This document shows positions 14,345 through 14,378 of a stretch of 14,378 nt of DNA, piece after piece (position 1 is the first letter of the stretch; every line of letters starts with the position of its first letter). This DNA is from Acidimicrobiia bacterium (lineage in GTDB: Bacteria > Actinomycetota > Acidimicrobiia > Acidimicrobiales > Hopanoidiivorantaceae). The stretch spans positions 1 to 14,378 of the forward strand of contig JAHRAM010000063.1 of the NCBI GenBank assembly GCA_020027305.1, in the 5' to 3' direction. The translations under genes were made by a program, and so were the position numbers. A model generated the notes under the pieces. The model did no database searches. It was not told the DNA's origin and worked only from the letters and a program-made list of their open reading frames with translations.

Positions 14345-14378
14345 GGTAGTTTATTACAGCTTATGGTAGCTAAGGTAG
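14345..14378. repeat. 34-base direct repeat, copy 2, at the window edge
   Basis: This copy matches copy 1 at 33 of 34 positions and ends at the last base of the window, so the array may continue. The period is 66 bases. The bases before the two copies differ, which fixes the left boundary of the repeat. Confidence 0.9.

Larger units (their letters stand above)
14173..14378. other. region upstream of glmS, reaching the window edge
   Basis: These 206 bases contain no ORF I would support. The first 70 or so are AT-rich and should include the glmS leader, but no clear ribosome binding site precedes the ATG and no convincing -35/-10 pair was found. I looked for the glmS ribozyme core and did not see it. 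The outer part contains two long direct repeats, listed separately. Confidence 0.6.

Noticed and set aside
14173..14378. glmS ribozyme/riboswitch upstream of glmS
   Set aside because: Neither the conserved core bases nor the expected pseudoknot layout could be found on the minus strand, and the element is mainly known from Firmicutes.
14279..14378. CRISPR array
   Set aside because: Only two copies are visible, with one spacer, no cas gene, and internal repeats within the unit. The geometry is noted as a finding, but a CRISPR feature is not supported.

Overview
The window looks like a core-chromosome segment of a moderately AT-rich actinobacterium (Actinomycetota). The main evidence is the minus-strand gene order glmS-like, acpS, nnrE/nnrD, alr, (udg), tsaE, tsaB, tsaD, which is a typical actinobacterial housekeeping block. 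Low base composition and unusually long proteins would fit a low-GC lineage such as an Acidimicrobiia-like or other uncultured aquatic group, but that placement is inference. No mobile element, phage gene or accessory defence gene was recognised.

Left arm (1-3680, plus strand): tRNA-Tyr with encoded CCA, then yajQ, xseA and xseB (both subunits of exonuclease VII), and a divergent protein of the Glu/Leu/Phe/Val dehydrogenase fold. That last protein appears to have lost both active-site lysines and the glycine-rich nucleotide loop, and it carries a large Lys/Glu-rich repeat insertion.

Right arm (3677-14172, minus strand, transcribed from high to low coordinates): a giant GlmS-like glucosamine-6-phosphate synthase (1171 aa), AcpS, the bifunctional NAD(P)HX repair enzyme, alanine racemase, a family-4 Fe-S uracil-DNA glycosylase, and TsaE, TsaB and TsaD of the tRNA t6A pathway. 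Most are separated by 0-50 bases and are probably co-transcribed; gaps of 141 and 154 bases precede tsaB and tsaD. The set joins peptidoglycan precursor supply (GlmS, Alr), fatty-acid carrier activation (AcpS), metabolite and DNA repair (Nnr, Udg) and tRNA modification (TsaBDE). The two arms converge, and their stop codons share bases at 3677-3680.

The most unusual feature is a pattern of 12-, 15- and 18-base tandem duplications. They swell loops of conserved enzymes (GDH-like, TsaB, Alr, GlmS) and also occur in the tsaB-tsaD spacer. TsaB is about 341 aa, Alr 495 and GlmS 1171, all well above their family norms. The right edge (14279-14378) holds two near-identical 34-base repeats with a 66-base period, the second ending exactly at the window boundary. 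I do not see a clear-cut new multi-gene system; the best candidates for novelty are the dehydrogenase-fold pseudoenzyme, the enlarged GlmS and the repeat-driven loop inflation.
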